In this document: positions 15,544 to 24,041 of the stretch, one piece after another | Layout: each line of letters begins with the position of its first letter | How positions within the stretch are numbered: the first letter of the stretch is position 1 | Assembly (NCBI GenBank): GCA_028277485.1 | Contig: JANQGE010000117.1 | Location: 62,001-126,000 of the forward strand | DNA: 64,000 nt | DNA from: Chlorobium sp. | GTDB lineage: Bacteria; Bacteroidota; Chlorobiia; Chlorobiales; Chlorobiaceae | Direction of reading: 5' to 3' | Position numbers and translations under genes: made by a program | The notes under the pieces: model-generated | The model's database searches: none | Told to the model about the DNA's origin: nothing | Seen by the model: the letters and a program-made list of their open reading frames with translations, nothing else

Positions 15544-15795
15544 ATGCAGAAAAACGTTGGCACTCTCGACAAGAATGTGAGAATCATTCTGGGTTCTGTG
15601 ATGCTTGTCGCAGGACTGATCTTTCAGAGCTGGTGGTGGCTTATCGGTTTGGCACCATTGATTACAGGTATAATAGGATTTTGTCCTTTCTATGTTCCGA
15701 TTGGATTCGATACTGCGGGAGGATACGGTTCTACCGGGGGTTATTTGGATCAGTCCGTCAAGCCCGCCGGGCAGGGGGAGCGGATGTCTGTCTGA
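15544..15795 (+). CDS. DUF2892 (YgaP-type transmembrane) protein
   Basis: An 83-residue inner-membrane protein. The opening NVGTLDKNVRIILGSVMLVAG, two helices, and GFCPFYVPIGFDT with the conserved Cys-Pro are typical of DUF2892. The same module is fused to rhodanese in E. coli YgaP and recurs next to sulfur-metabolism genes. Its own function is unknown. ATG 15544 has GAGG about 11 bases upstream; an in-frame start at 15496 has none. Confidence 0.8.
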   Translation: MQKNVGTLDKNVRIILGSVMLVAGLIFQSWWWLIGLAPLITGIIGFCPFYVPIGFDTAGGYGSTGGYLDQSVKPAGQGERMSV

Positions 15796-15818
15796 CTCAT
15801 TTTTGTTGTAAGGTATAA

Positions 15819-15839
15819 GGGCTGCCAGAAAGGCAGCCC
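15819..15839. terminator. Hairpin after the DUF2892 gene
   Basis: GGGCTGCC (15819-15826) and GGCAGCCC (15832-15839) form a perfect 8-bp stem with loop agaaa. No T-run follows, so intrinsic termination would be weak. It probably marks the end of the DsrE-DUF2892 transcript. Confidence 0.5.
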
Positions 15840-15988
15840 GATGCTCTGTGCTCCTGCTACGTCGAATCTAATCGCTTTCAGGCGCTGTCCGGTAGATGAT
15901 TGTCTTTGATTTTATGCCGAATAGTCTTATCCTTTCTCTTCATTCATATTATGCAATGTACGGAGTTATGATGCCGGTTTCAGGATTT

Positions 15989-16870
15989 ATGGTCAAACGA
16001 ATGACCCCAATCATCGGGGTATGTCTGGTTGCAGGCGCGTTATTTTCAGCATGCTCGTCCGTAAAGGCGCCCAAAACAGGGAACCTTGCCGGCAGATACG
16101 CATACACGCAGGCCCTTGTCGGCAAGAAGGATTACGACAAGGCGATCTTCGAGCTGGAGTCGTTGATGTTTGACACCAGGGCCACAACCCTTGAGGATGA
16201 TGTCCTGTTTGAGCTGGCTGAGGCTTACTACAATTCGAAGCAGTACCTGCTGGCCATAGAAATCTATAAGAGGCTCCTGGAGCAGACTCCGGGTTCGCCA
16301 TATGCAGAGGACACACAGTTTAAGCTGGCAAAGTCACACAAACAGCTTTCGCCGGTTTTTTCCCGTGACCAGGAGCATTCCAGAAAAGCTGTCCGCGAGT
16401 TCCAACTCTATCTTGAGCAGTACCCGGTTAAAAATCTGCAGCAGTTACAGAGTGATATCGAACTCTATACTGAACTGGTGAAGCTCAATCCTGAAAGTGA
16501 TATGTATAATAGACAGCTTACGGTTGCCAAGGCACAGTATGCAAGGTTCGATAAAGCCAGCGAGAGCAACGCCAGTATATCCGAGCTGAGGGGACGGCTT
16601 GCCCTTAACGAGTTCTCCGTTGCAGAGCATTACCGGAAACTGAAAAAATACCGTGGCGCAATTGCCTATTACGATGATGTTATCCGTTTCTATCCCGATA
16701 CCATCTATTTTGAGAAAGCCTGGCTTGGCAAGATAGGTGTGCTTATAAAGAGGGAGAAATGGTTTGAAGCCAAAGCTGCTCTTGACGCTTATGATCAGCA
16801 GTTTCCCGAGAATGTGGAAAAGGTTGGCGATTATCGCGAGAAAATCATCAGGCATTTCGATAATACATAG
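15989..16870 (+). CDS. bamD: BamD-like outer-membrane assembly lipoprotein
   Basis: A 293-residue lipoprotein. ATG 15989 gives a signal peptide with lipobox LFSAC near residue 21 and has AGG a few bases upstream; an earlier frame start at 15896 would put 31 extra residues before it. The mature part holds tetratricopeptide-like helices (DYDKAIFELESLMFD, SKQYLLAIEIYKRLLEQ, YRGAIAYYDDVIRFYPD), as in YfiO/BamD, which helps the BAM complex insert outer-membrane proteins. It is slightly longer than E. coli BamD. nadD follows after 12 bp. Confidence 0.85.
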   Translation: MVKRMTPIIGVCLVAGALFSACSSVKAPKTGNLAGRYAYTQALVGKKDYDKAIFELESLMFDTRATTLEDDVLFELAEAYYNSKQYLLAIEIYKRLLEQTPGSPYAEDTQFKLAKSHKQLSPVFSRDQEHSRKAVREFQLYLEQYPVKNLQQLQSDIELYTELVKLNPESDMYNRQLTVAKAQYARFDKASESNASISELRGRLALNEFSVAEHYRKLKKYRGAIAYYDDVIRFYPDTIYFEKAWLGKIGVLIKREKWFEAKAALDAYDQQFPENVEKVGDYREKIIRHFDNT

Positions 16871-16882
16871 TGCTCAGGAGAC

Positions 16883-17479
16883 GTGCAACTTGCGGTTTTT
16901 GGCGGAACATTTGACCCCCCGCATAACGGTCACCTTGCGTTGTGCCTTTACGCAAGGGAACTGCTGCGTATAGGCCGGCTGGTTATTTCGGTTTCCAACA
17001 ACCCTTTGAAAGACATTCTTCTGTCCGCTGACAGAGACAGGGTGATGATGGCCGAGCTGCTTGCCGAAACAATCAACAGAACCGGGACCATTGCAGAGGT
17101 TTGCAGCTGGGAGATTCACCGCGGGCATCCTTCCTATACCATAGATCTTGTAGCATACCTTGAAGAGGTATATTCCTCTCCGGATATTACGCTGCTGATC
17201 GGTGAAGACAATTACCGGGGGTTCAGGCAGTGGAAATCATGGGAGGAGCTGATCCGGCGCTGTACTATCGTTGTGTTCGGCCGTAAGGCGGAGGCAGGTG
17301 AAGAACCTGGCTCTGCAGGCCTGGAGAAGCTCCACGAAAAAAAGTTCCGCCGCGTTGATTTCAGTTTTCCCCTTTCATCTACTGAAATAAGGCAGTGCAT
17401 TACTTCCGGTGAGGACTGCTCAGGCCAGATGCCGGCTTCAATCTGGCAGTACATCGTCGAAAACCGCTTGTATCAATAG
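16883..17479 (+). CDS. nadD: Nicotinate-nucleotide adenylyltransferase
   Basis: A 198-residue nucleotidyltransferase that makes nicotinate adenine dinucleotide from nicotinate mononucleotide and ATP. GGTFDPPHNGH at residues 7-17 is the ATP-binding (T/H)xGH motif and LSSTEIR near residue 168 is the second signature. The start is GTG 16883; an AGGAG box lies only about 2 bases upstream, which is unusually close. It is co-directional with the BamD-like gene and converges on argS. Confidence 0.93.
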   Translation: MQLAVFGGTFDPPHNGHLALCLYARELLRIGRLVISVSNNPLKDILLSADRDRVMMAELLAETINRTGTIAEVCSWEIHRGHPSYTIDLVAYLEEVYSSPDITLLIGEDNYRGFRQWKSWEELIRRCTIVVFGRKAEAGEEPGSAGLEKLHEKKFRRVDFSFPLSSTEIRQCITSGEDCSGQMPASIWQYIVENRLYQ

Positions 17480-17540
17480 TCCTCGATAAGTCACAGTTTT
17501 CCTGCTGTTGCCTTTCACAATCATCTTTGTATACAAGGAT

Positions 17541-17682
17541 AGCCCCTCGAATAACCGTAGCGAGCGGTTTGAGAGCAAGGCGGCCGGAGCGCAGGAACCG
17601 GAGCGTACAGAAGGTACATGAGGATTCCGAGCACCGGCCAAAGCAGCTATCGGATTGCGAAGCAGGTTATTCGAGGGGGCTC
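17541..17682. repeat. Dispersed hairpin element, long form, between convergent genes
   Basis: A 142-bp copy with ends agcccctcgaataacc / ggttattcgagggggct. The interior has caaggcggccggagcgcagg and the long-form insert gagcgtacagaaggtacatg followed by aggattccgagcaccgg. It fills the gap between the 3' ends of nadD and argS. Confidence 0.9.
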
Positions 17683-17684
17683 CT

Positions 17685-19340
17685 TTACATGGATTCCGGT
17701 GCGGTGATCCCCAGTATGCAGAACCCGTTGCGCAGCACCTGACGTGTCGCTATCGAGAGGAAGAGGCGTGCGGTGCAGATCTCGGGATCGGCTTTCAGGA
17801 TAGGGCATTCCTGGTAGAAGCGGTGGTAGAGTTCAGCGACGCGGTGCAGATACTCGACCATTTTCTGCGGTTCCAGAAACTTGGAACAGGCTTCAATTAC
17901 TTCCGGATACTCAAGCAGGGCAAAGCCGAGCTGAATTTCATGTTTGGAGCTTAGTTTTTGCATAAGGTGCGTCCCTTTTGCGGGCAGGGTAAACCCGACT
18001 TCCTTCTCCGCCATACGAAGGAGACTGCAAATCCGGGCGTGAGCATACTGAAGGTAGAAAACCGGATTATCTTTCGACTGCTTTTTGGCAAGTTCTATAT
18101 CAAAGTTCAGATGAGAGTCCTTGCTGCGCATGATGAAGAAAAGCCTTGTGGCATCAGCGCCGACATCGTCGATAAGGTCGTCGAGAAGATCCGCGTTGCC
18201 TTTTCTGGTTGACATCTTGACGGTTGCCCCGTTAACCGTTGTCGTGACGAACTGGTTGATGGCGACACGGATGCGGCCCGTGTCGTAGCCGAGGATTTTC
18301 AGCGCTTCTATGACGTCAGGGTATTCATCGATGTGGTCGGCCCCAAAAATATTCACGATCTCGGAAAAACCGCGTTCGAATTTTGTGATATGGTAAGCTA
18401 TATCAGGCAAGCGGTAACTCGGTTCTCCGCTTGACTTGACAAGCACCTTGTCTTTCTCCTGGCCCAGTTTTGACGTGGTAAACCAGGTTGCACCGTCGTA
18501 CTCGTCGATGTAACCTTTCTCCCTCAATGCATCAATCACTTTCCGGTTCGGTGATTTGCCGCTTTCGTCTGCCACATAAAGCTTGTGCTCGTTGAAGTAG
18601 CTGTCGTGTGTTATGTCAAGCCTGTGAAGGGTGTTTTTGATGTGGGTGAAAATATACGTTTCGGCGGCTTGCTTGAACACATCCGATTCTTCAGTGTCAG
18701 CAAGAGCATCACCATGCTTTTCGTGGAGTTTTTCGGCAATATCCCTGATGTAGGCTCCCTGATAGTGTGTGTCGGGGAAATCAACGCTTTTGCCGCACAA
18801 CTCGAGGTAGCGCAGGCGCACCGATTCGGCGAGAATGGACATCTGCCTGCCGGCATCGTTGAAGTAGTACTCCTTTGTGACCTTGTACCCTTGTGCTTCC
18901 AGAAGATTTGCTATGCAGTCCCCGAGAACCCCTCCCCTTCCGCGGCCTATTGTAAGCGGCCCGGTAGGGTTGGCGCTGACATATTCCACAATAGCAGTTT
19001 TCCCTTTGCCGGTGCAGCCCTGCCCGAAACGGTCAGCTTCGTGGATAACCTGTTCGACCGACCGCATGATAAAAACGGGGTCAAGGTAAAAATTGATAAA
19101 ACCCGGGCCTGCGATTTCTGTTTTTCTAACGGTTTCTTCCCGGAAAAAGAGGTGGCTGGCAACAACATGAGCAAGCTGACGGGGGTTCATTTCACATTCT
19201 TTTGCAAGCACGAGAGCAATGTTCGTGGAGAAATCCCCGAATCTGGCATCGGCCGGTTTTTCTATCTGAATTTCCCTGTTTGCCGTAATGCCTGCTCTTT
19301 CAATAGCCCGCTGTATGTTTTCTATGAAATATTCTTTCAT
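17685..19340 (-). CDS. argS: Arginyl-tRNA synthetase
   Basis: A 551-residue class I synthetase charging tRNA-Arg. The HIGH-like site is TGPLTIGRGRG (near residue 137) and the KMSKS-like site is VKMSTRKGN (near residue 375). An N-terminal Add-1 domain and a C-terminal DALR anticodon-binding domain (QYAHARICSLLR onward) give the full architecture. ATG 19340 opens a typical MKEYFIENI start. The gene is complete. Confidence 0.96.
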   Translation of the reverse strand: MKEYFIENIQRAIERAGITANREIQIEKPADARFGDFSTNIALVLAKECEMNPRQLAHVVASHLFFREETVRKTEIAGPGFINFYLDPVFIMRSVEQVIHEADRFGQGCTGKGKTAIVEYVSANPTGPLTIGRGRGGVLGDCIANLLEAQGYKVTKEYYFNDAGRQMSILAESVRLRYLELCGKSVDFPDTHYQGAYIRDIAEKLHEKHGDALADTEESDVFKQAAETYIFTHIKNTLHRLDITHDSYFNEHKLYVADESGKSPNRKVIDALREKGYIDEYDGATWFTTSKLGQEKDKVLVKSSGEPSYRLPDIAYHITKFERGFSEIVNIFGADHIDEYPDVIEALKILGYDTGRIRVAINQFVTTTVNGATVKMSTRKGNADLLDDLIDDVGADATRLFFIMRSKDSHLNFDIELAKKQSKDNPVFYLQYAHARICSLLRMAEKEVGFTLPAKGTHLMQKLSSKHEIQLGFALLEYPEVIEACSKFLEPQKMVEYLHRVAELYHRFYQECPILKADPEICTARLFLSIATRQVLRNGFCILGITAPESM

Positions 19341-19368
19341 GTGTCGGAAGGCTGTTTCCTTTACTGTC

Positions 19369-20058
19369 TTATGGTTGTGCTACACAGAGTTTTTCAAGCA
19401 TCTCTGCCGGCGTCACAGTTGTAAAATCATCGATAACAGCTATAACTCCCGGACAAGCTTGCATGATTTCCTTCGGATTTGTTGTTGTGAGGGCTATGCT
19501 CTTCATGCCCGCGGTGTTTGCCGCCTCGATGCCTGCAACGGCGTCCTCGAAAACAATACATCTGGCAGGATCGGTGCCGAGAAGCTCGGCAACCCGGAGG
19601 AAGATATCAGGGTGAGGTTTGCCGTGCCTGACCTGATGAGAGCCCACAACAGCTTGGAAACGGTTTTTAAAGCCCGGAATGTCCAGAGTGAAATCGATAT
19701 TCCTGGCACCAGCCCCGGTGCCGACACCGAGCCTGATGTTCAGTGATGCCGCACTGTTGAGAAATTTCTCGAGTCCTGCCATGGGGCGGATCTCTTTTCT
19801 GTACATGGCACGGTACAGAAAATCTTTCAGTTCCGTGAGACGGCAGGCTTCTTCAGGGGTTATATCGGGGTCCAGAAAGCGGCGCAGGACATCGAGTCCT
19901 TTCATGCCTGACGTTTCGCGGAGGTATCGGCCGGGATCGAGGCCTTTGAGACCGTGATCGCAGAAAAGCTCGACCCATGACCGGGCATGCAGGTGCATAT
20001 TGTCGACAAGAACGCCGTCCATGTCGAAGATAAAGGCAAATTGTTCACTATGCTGCAT
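19369..20058 (-). CDS. HAD-superfamily sugar-phosphate phosphatase / beta-phosphoglucomutase-like
   Basis: A 229-residue haloacid-dehalogenase hydrolase with a C1-type cap. Motif I is FDMDGVLVDN (nucleophile Asp and acid/base Asp), motif II lies in GVGTGAGARN, the lysine is in HGKPHPD, and motif IV is FEDAVAG. This pattern is typical of the beta-phosphoglucomutase/phosphatase group; the substrate cannot be assigned. Its stop lies 28 bp after the divergent argS start region on the same strand. Confidence 0.85.
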   Translation of the reverse strand: MQHSEQFAFIFDMDGVLVDNMHLHARSWVELFCDHGLKGLDPGRYLRETSGMKGLDVLRRFLDPDITPEEACRLTELKDFLYRAMYRKEIRPMAGLEKFLNSAASLNIRLGVGTGAGARNIDFTLDIPGFKNRFQAVVGSHQVRHGKPHPDIFLRVAELLGTDPARCIVFEDAVAGIEAANTAGMKSIALTTTNPKEIMQACPGVIAVIDDFTTVTPAEMLEKLCVAQP

Positions 20059-20081
20059 TGTCGTCGTTATTTGTCAGTTAA

Positions 20082-20198
20082 GGGCACCTCTATTGATTTG
20101 TTGCGCGCCCTGATTACTTCGTTGGTCGGATAGGAGAGGGTTTCTGCGCTCCGTCCGCCTTGTACTCAACGCGCTCACGACAATTAATAGAGGTGCCC
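20082..20198. repeat. Dispersed hairpin element, complete short form
   Basis: A 117-bp copy nearly identical to the one at 3968-4084, with ends gggcacctctattg / aatagaggtgccc. It lies between the HAD gene start and the trpS stop. Confidence 0.92.
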
Positions 20199-20225
20199 TT
20201 CAGAGAATAGTTGTTCATTGCGCAT

Positions 20226-21248
20226 TCAGCCTATTTGCATTGCCTCTTGAACTTCCTTCATGGTTTTTTCTGCAACCCGGCGGGCATTTTCTTCACCGCG
20301 AAGCAGGATGTCTTTCACCATATCCGGTTTAGCCGCATATTCCAGTCTTTTTTCAAGGATCGGGGCGAGATCACGGGAAATGGCGCCAGCACATCTTTTT
20401 TTACAGTCAACGCAGCCAAGGATGCCGGATCTGCAGTCTTGCGCAATTGTCTCGACTTCATCCGGACTTGAAAACTTGCAGTGATAGCTGAAAACAGTGC
20501 ATACCTCAGGACGCCCGGGATCGTTTTTTCTGATCTTCTGCGTATCGGTGACCGCCTTCCGGACCTTTTGCAAAACCTCTTCCGGCTGGTCGGAAAGAAG
20601 AATGGTGTTGCCCAGGGATTTGGACATTTTGGTTTTGCCGTCAAGCCCCGCGAGGCGCGAAAATTTCGTTATTTTCGGATCGGGTTCCTCAAACACATCC
20701 CCGAGCTTCGGGTGCTGGTACTGCTTGTTGAAGCGCCGGGCAATTTCCCTTGTGATTTCAACATGCGGCAACTGATCTTCACCGACCGGCACAGTGTTGC
20801 CCTTGTACAGCAGGATGTCCGCGGCTTGAAGGACGGGATAACCGAGATGCCCGTAGGAAACAGCTTCCATATTGAGGTCCCTGATCTGGTCTTTGAGCGT
20901 AGGATTTCGTTCAAGCCTCGATGCGGTAATAAGCATCGCGAAAATGAGAAAAAGCTCCGTATGCTGCTTGATTTGAGACTGGCGGAAAACAGGACTTTTG
21001 TCAGGATCAATGCCCGCAGCGAGCCAGTCCGTAACCATGTTGATGGTATGGTCGAATATGTCCGCGGTGTCGAGCGATGTGGTCAGGCTGTGGTAATCGG
21101 CGATAAGAAAATACGTTTCGAAAGCTCTTTTCCCGTCCGCCCCGAGCTCGTTTTGCCGGGCAACCCAATTTTCAAGCGCACCGGTATAGTGTCCCAGATG
21201 CAGCTTGCCCGTAGGGCGCATGCCGCTTAGAATTCTTTTTTTGCTCAT
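20226..21248 (-). CDS. trpS: Tryptophanyl-tRNA synthetase
   Basis: A 340-residue class I synthetase. The HIGH-type motif is TGKLHLGHYTGAL near residue 12 and the KMSKS motif is GKTKMSKSLGN near residue 206. DILLYKGNTVPVGEDQLPHVE is a typical TrpRS segment. A cysteine-containing GCVDCKKRC segment lies near the C-terminus. The gene is complete and flanked by repeat copies on both sides. Confidence 0.96.
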   Translation of the reverse strand: MSKKRILSGMRPTGKLHLGHYTGALENWVARQNELGADGKRAFETYFLIADYHSLTTSLDTADIFDHTINMVTDWLAAGIDPDKSPVFRQSQIKQHTELFLIFAMLITASRLERNPTLKDQIRDLNMEAVSYGHLGYPVLQAADILLYKGNTVPVGEDQLPHVEITREIARRFNKQYQHPKLGDVFEEPDPKITKFSRLAGLDGKTKMSKSLGNTILLSDQPEEVLQKVRKAVTDTQKIRKNDPGRPEVCTVFSYHCKFSSPDEVETIAQDCRSGILGCVDCKKRCAGAISRDLAPILEKRLEYAAKPDMVKDILLRGEENARRVAEKTMKEVQEAMQIG

Positions 21249-21311
21249 GGTGTCATAATCGGGGCAGTGACTGTAGTGCGCTGTGCCCGTCGGTGCGCAT
21301 GGTACATATTA

Positions 21312-21420
21312 GGGCACCTCAATGTGTTGCGCGCCCTGATTACTTCGTTGGTCGGATAGGAGAGGGTTTCTTTGCTCCGTCCGCCTTGTACTCAAGTCGC
21401 TCGCGACAATGTAAGTGCCC
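21312..21420. repeat. Dispersed hairpin element, short form
   Basis: A 109-bp copy with a slightly truncated right end (gtaagtgccc). The interior matches the short-form reference. It lies upstream of trpS. Confidence 0.9.
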
Positions 21421-21530
21421 ATTGGTTTTAGTCTTGGAACATTGGTCAAATGTGCATTGGAAGTTATAACAGTTGCTATAAAGATAAAAGCTGTTTATAA
21501 GGATCATTGTGAGTTTTGTTTGTTTTTTGC

Positions 21531-21560
21531 TTGCGCAGAATGATTTTTTCATGCTATATT
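21531..21560 (+). promoter_or_regulatory. Candidate promoter for the SRP RNA gene
   Basis: TTGCGC at 21531-21536 and TATATT at 21555-21560 are separated by 18 bp, matching a sigma-70-like promoter. The mature RNA would start about 30 bases further on, so a short 5' leader would need trimming. Confidence 0.45.
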
Positions 21561-21591
21561 CAAGGCCTTCGACGTAACGAAAGATTTTCAG

Positions 21592-21691
21592 GAGAGCAAG
21601 TCCTATACAACATTCGGTTACCCAACCATGTCAGGTCCGGAAGGAAGCAGCATCCGGTAATATGAGTGTGTGATATAGTCAGCTTGCTCTC
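21592..21691 (+). ncRNA. ffs: Signal recognition particle RNA (small bacterial 4.5S type)
   Basis: About 100 nt. The core GTCAGGTCCGGAAGGAAGCA is the universally conserved Ffh-binding domain. The ends gagagcaag and cttgctctc pair to close the hairpin, and a run of seven Ts follows as a terminator. Together with Ffh it targets membrane proteins to the translocon. Confidence 0.95.
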
Positions 21692-21901
21692 TTTTTTTGT
21701 TGTTCCGGGCTTCTGCTTCACCGACAAAACTTTTTGTTATTTTTCGGCATTGGAGTTCCCGGATTGGCGGTGGAAGCATGCCGGTCGTCAGGAGAGAGGA
21801 ATCATTGAATCCGGGTCTCTCAGGAGCTGCTGTTCGTGCAGGATATGCAATGAGGAGCCGATCAACGTGGTTAGGGCAATTATTTACGGGAAAGAGCAAC
21901 T

Positions 21902-22960
21902 ATGTATGCAGGCGTAAGAAAAGAAGATATGCTGAAAGAGCCGGTCAGTCATATCGATATCAAGTCGCTGGATGTTGTGCCGCTTATCGAGCAGATGGGG
22001 AAGACCGCGTTTCAGGCAAGAAATCTTGCCAGAGCAGCTTCCATTCTTGACAGGATGCAGAGGGATCAGGATTGTGCAGTTATCATGACATTGGCAGGTT
22101 CGCTCGTCAGCGCCGGTCTTAAGCAGGTGATTATCGATATGATCGAGCACAACATGGTTGATGTGGTTGTTTCTACCGGAGCAAATATCGTTGACCAGGA
22201 TTTTTTCGAGGCGCTCGGCTTCAAGCACTACAAAGGTGACCCCTTTGTGGATGACACTCTTCTCAGGGAATTGCATATTGACCGGATATACGATACCTAT
22301 ATCGATGAGGATGAGCTCAGGATATGTGACGACACCATGGCTTTCATCGCCAATTCCCTGAAGCCCGGGGTATATTCCTCGAGGGAGTTTATCATGGAGA
22401 TGGGCAGGTACATCGAAGAAAAAAACCTGGAGAAAAACTCGATTGTTTACAAGGCGTTCGAGAAAGGAGTTCCGATTTTCGTCCCTGCATTTTCAGACTG
22501 TTCGGCAGGGTTCGGCCTTGTTCACCACCAGTGGAACAACCCGGACAAGCAGGTGGCGATTGATTCCGTGAAAGATTTCCGTGAGTTGACCAGGATCAAG
22601 ACGACCAACGACAAAACAGGTGTTTTCATGTTAGGCGGCGGTGTGCCGAAAAACTTCACGCAGGATGTTGTTGTTGCAGCCGAAGTGCTCGGTTACGAGG
22701 ATGTGTCGATGCATACCTATGCTGTGCAGGTTACGGTTGCCGACGAGCGTGACGGGGGCTTGTCGGGTTCAACCCTGAAAGAGGCCAGCTCATGGGGCAA
22801 GGTTGACACTGTTTTCGAGCAGATGGTCTTTGCCGAGGCAACCATTGCTTTTCCGCTGCTGGCAGGATACGCCTATCACAAGAAAGGCTGGGAAAATCGC
22901 AAGGGCAAAAACTTCAACGCTCTGCTTGCGGGGCAGCCGGAAGCGGTAAGGAATGGTTGA
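21902..22960 (+). CDS. Deoxyhypusine synthase-like protein (probable homospermidine/polyamine enzyme)
   Basis: A 352-residue member of the deoxyhypusine synthase family. The NAD-binding core shows AGSLVSAGL, STGANIVDQD and MLGGGVPKNF, and the active-site lysine is in SSWGKVDTVF, the same setting as in the human enzyme. Bacteria lack eIF5A, so the protein is expected to act on small amines; some bacterial members make homospermidine from putrescine and spermidine. The exact product is not certain. The downstream transaldolase gene is 68 bp away. Confidence 0.85.
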   Translation: MYAGVRKEDMLKEPVSHIDIKSLDVVPLIEQMGKTAFQARNLARAASILDRMQRDQDCAVIMTLAGSLVSAGLKQVIIDMIEHNMVDVVVSTGANIVDQDFFEALGFKHYKGDPFVDDTLLRELHIDRIYDTYIDEDELRICDDTMAFIANSLKPGVYSSREFIMEMGRYIEEKNLEKNSIVYKAFEKGVPIFVPAFSDCSAGFGLVHHQWNNPDKQVAIDSVKDFRELTRIKTTNDKTGVFMLGGGVPKNFTQDVVVAAEVLGYEDVSMHTYAVQVTVADERDGGLSGSTLKEASSWGKVDTVFEQMVFAEATIAFPLLAGYAYHKKGWENRKGKNFNALLAGQPEAVRNG

Positions 22961-23028
22961 ACTGTTGAGGCAATCGAAATGAGAACGAAAAGACGATTTA
23001 TGGATATTAAAAACATGAGGAGTGCGAC

Positions 23029-23700
23029 ATGAAATTTTTCATCGATACAGCTGATCTGGACGAGATCAGGGCGGCCAATGATCTGGGGATTCTTGACGGT
23101 GTGACAACCAACCCTTCGCTGGTGGCTAAAATCGTCCAGGAACCGGACAATTTTTCCTATGAGGATTTCAAGAACCATATTGCAAAGATCTGTCAGATTG
23201 TTAACGGTCCGGTGAGTGCCGAGGTCACCACGCTTACGGCGGAGGAGATGGTCGTCCAGGGGGAAGAGCTCGCGGCAATTGATGAAAATGTTGTGGTGAA
23301 GTGCCCGCTTACGCTTGAAGGGCTCAAGGCAATGCATCATTTGTCCGGCAATGGTATCAGGATCAATGCGACGCTGGTTTTTTCCCCCACGCAGGCCATA
23401 CTTGCCGCCAAAGCCGGGGCATCGTATGTAAGTCCCTTTGTGGGACGTCTTGACGATATCAGCACGGAAGGGATGGCGCTTGTAGACCAGATTGTCGGGA
23501 TTTACGAGAACTACAGGTTCACCACCGAAGTACTTGTTGCAAGTATCCGCCATCCTCAGCATGTTGTCGAGGCTGCCATGATCGGTGCTGATGTTGCAAC
23601 AATTCCCTTCAAGGTTATCAGTCAGCTTGTCAAGCATCCTCTGACCGACACGGGTCTCAAACGGTTCATGGATGATGCGGCCGTGATCAAGAACGGATGA
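23029..23700 (+). CDS. tal: Transaldolase (small TalC/MipB type)
   Basis: A 223-residue aldolase-fold enzyme of the pentose phosphate pathway that moves dihydroxyacetone units. MKFFIDTADLDEI and GVTTNPSLVAK open the protein and the Schiff-base lysine is in VVVKCPLT near residue 86. The length matches the short TalC group rather than E. coli TalB. GAGGAG precedes ATG 23029. Its 3' end overlaps the convergent alkyltransferase-like gene by 14 bp. Confidence 0.93.
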   Translation: MKFFIDTADLDEIRAANDLGILDGVTTNPSLVAKIVQEPDNFSYEDFKNHIAKICQIVNGPVSAEVTTLTAEEMVVQGEELAAIDENVVVKCPLTLEGLKAMHHLSGNGIRINATLVFSPTQAILAAKAGASYVSPFVGRLDDISTEGMALVDQIVGIYENYRFTTEVLVASIRHPQHVVEAAMIGADVATIPFKVISQLVKHPLTDTGLKRFMDDAAVIKNG

Positions 23701-24010
23701 ATCGAAAGAGGTGCTGTTCAAGATTGACGGAACCGTCAGGCCTGAATGTGATTCCTTCGGTTTCGAGCATTTCGCGCATGGTGTCCGGAGTCAGGAAGTG
23801 CAGTTTTCCGGTCAGCTCTCCATTGCGGTTGACAACTCTGTGCGCGGGAACCTTTGCAAGATCGGCCTTGTTCAGGGCCCATCCAACCATTCTCGCAGCT
23901 GAACGCACACTTAACCGCTCGGCGATTATCCCATATGTGGAGACTTTTCCTCGGGGGATGAGGCGGACGAGCTCATAAACTTGTTCGTAAAATGTGCTGC
24001 TGGTCGGCAT
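23687..24010 (-). CDS. Alkyltransferase-like (ATL) DNA-damage recognition protein
   Basis: A 107-residue protein with the C-terminal fold of O6-alkylguanine-DNA alkyltransferase. The helix-turn-helix region (GKVSTYGIIAERL) and RMVGWALNK are conserved. The active-site PCHRV reads PAHRVVNRNG, so the acceptor cysteine is alanine. Such ATL proteins bind alkylated guanine and hand it to nucleotide-excision repair without transferring the alkyl group. The domain starts well at ATG 24010; an upstream in-frame ATG at 24055 would overlap rlpA. Confidence 0.85.
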   Translation of the reverse strand: MPTSSTFYEQVYELVRLIPRGKVSTYGIIAERLSVRSAARMVGWALNKADLAKVPAHRVVNRNGELTGKLHFLTPDTMREMLETEGITFRPDGSVNLEQHLFRFIRS

Positions 24011-24041
24011 TGTGGAAAATCGGGAGGGAGTTGCGCGGTTA

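Noticed and set aside
18585..19424. 279-residue plus-strand frame
   Set aside because: It lies antisense to argS and shows no family features.
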